64,000 nucleotides of DNA. Source: Rhodospirillales bacterium. GTDB taxonomy: Bacteria > Pseudomonadota > Alphaproteobacteria > Micavibrionales > Micavibrionaceae. The notes below the pieces were generated by a model, which did no database searches, was not told where the DNA came from, and was given only the letters and a program-made list of their open reading frames with translations. Made by a program: the position numbers and the translations under genes. The stretch's first letter is position 1, and every line of letters starts with the position of its first letter. Below, one piece after another: positions 63,548 through 64,000 of this stretch. Where the stretch lies: NCBI GenBank assembly GCA_020638365.1, contig JACKIQ010000002.1:1-64000 (forward strand), given 5' to 3'.

Positions 63548-64000
63548 ATGTCTGATTTCGAGCTTGAAGACTGTCACAATGGTTCCGTGTGCGGCGTAGA
63601 TGAAGTCGGACGCGGCCCCCTTGCTGGTCCTGTTGTCGCGGCCTGCGTTGTGATTCCCCCGAAAATCAGGGGTATGGAAATGACAGCGTCCATAAAAGAC
63701 AGCAAAAAGCTGACCGGCTTGCGACGCCAAGTCCTCAACGAGTTCATACTTGAAAATTGTTCTTTCGCTATAAGCGTGATCGAAGTTGAAACGATTGATC
63801 GGATAAACATCCTTCAAGCCTCACTGAAGGCGATGTCAGAGGCAATAAGTGCGCTGATGAAAAAAGCGCAGGTTTCCCACGCCCTGATAGACGGTAACCG
63901 CATCCCGACCCAACTCCCCTGCCCGGCAAGTGCAGTGGTTAAAGGTGATGACCGTTCAGCCTCAATAGCGGCAGCATCAATAATCGCCAAGGTACACCGT
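63548..64000 (+). CDS. rnhB: Ribonuclease HII, cut by right window edge
   Basis: RNase HII removes ribonucleotides from DNA. The frame from the ATG at 63548 is open through the last base of the window, 151 codons without stop, so the gene continues outside. The visible part has the catalytic GVDEVGRGPLAGPVVAACVV (Asp18 and Glu19), then SIKDSKKL, the second acidic site in ALIDGNR, and KGDDRSASIAAASIIAKVHR at the edge, all family signatures. It lies 17 bases after pepN. Confidence 0.95.
   Translation, partial: MSDFELEDCHNGSVCGVDEVGRGPLAGPVVAACVVIPPKIRGMEMTASIKDSKKLTGLRRQVLNEFILENCSFAISVIEVETIDRINILQASLKAMSEAISALMKKAQVSHALIDGNRIPTQLPCPASAVVKGDDRSASIAAASIIAKVHR

Noticed and set aside
1..64000. 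CRISPR arrays, insertion sequences, prophage genes, integrases, rRNA operons
   Set aside because: I found no repeated spacer-like units, transposase, integrase or phage structural genes, and no rRNA sequence.

Overview
The window reads as a continuous piece of a bacterial chromosome, almost certainly from an alphaproteobacterium. The evidence is gene content and order: sigma factor rpoD and primase dnaG on one strand beside a GatB/YqeY-type gene that diverges from carA-carB-greA; yajC-secD-secF followed by a small Mth938-domain gene, with a squalene/phytoene-synthase-like gene nearby (homologues of two mitochondrial complex I assembly factors); serS-pcm-nlpD; ispH-thrB-rnhA with an APH-type homoserine kinase; xseB-ispA-dxs; and rplU-rpmA-obgE-proB. 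Codon use is mixed and base composition is not extreme. Several unclassified exported or acidic proteins suggest a poorly sampled lineage. I cannot name a genus.

Layout. 1-2.7 kb: a membrane protein cut by the left edge, a CAT-anticodon tRNA, a patatin-type lipase frame broken by one amber codon, and an exported helical protein. 2.7-14 kb: a methyltransferase, rpoD, dnaG, a GatB/YqeY protein, carAB and greA. 14-25 kb: squalene-synthase-like gene, sodB, a 723-residue orphan, then the minus-strand group yajC-secD-secF-Mth938, a DUF3592-type membrane protein with three modules and its small membrane partner, and an NlpD-like LysM protein. 25-34 kb: pcm, serS, an N-formylglutamate amidohydrolase-like gene, lipB, tRNA-Leu, a malic enzyme and mgtE. 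34-45 kb: an acetyltransferase, a class A penicillin-binding protein, rnhA, thrB, ispH, a lipoprotein with a gmhA-type isomerase, a phosphatase, xseB, ispA, two small orphans and dxs. 45-54 kb: HAD phosphatase, sppA, flavin reductase, aroC, a thioesterase, orphans, tRNA-Pro, an aminotransferase, an isochorismatase-like hydrolase and a CPBP membrane protease. 54-64 kb: two tandem nhaD antiporter genes, then rplU-rpmA-obgE-proB-pepN and an rnhB gene cut by the right edge.

Functionally this is mostly housekeeping. Isoprenoid supply is well represented: dxs and ispH at the start and end of the MEP pathway, and ispA making farnesyl diphosphate. Envelope work is done by SecDF-YajC, SppA, the class A PBP, the NlpD-like factor and GmhA. 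There is no CRISPR array, insertion sequence, integrase, phage module or rRNA operon. The most unusual points are the amber-interrupted patatin gene, the 723-residue orphan sitting inside a normally compact cluster, the histone-H1-like N-terminal extension of RpoD, the triple-module DUF3592 protein with its partner, and the duplicated nhaD.
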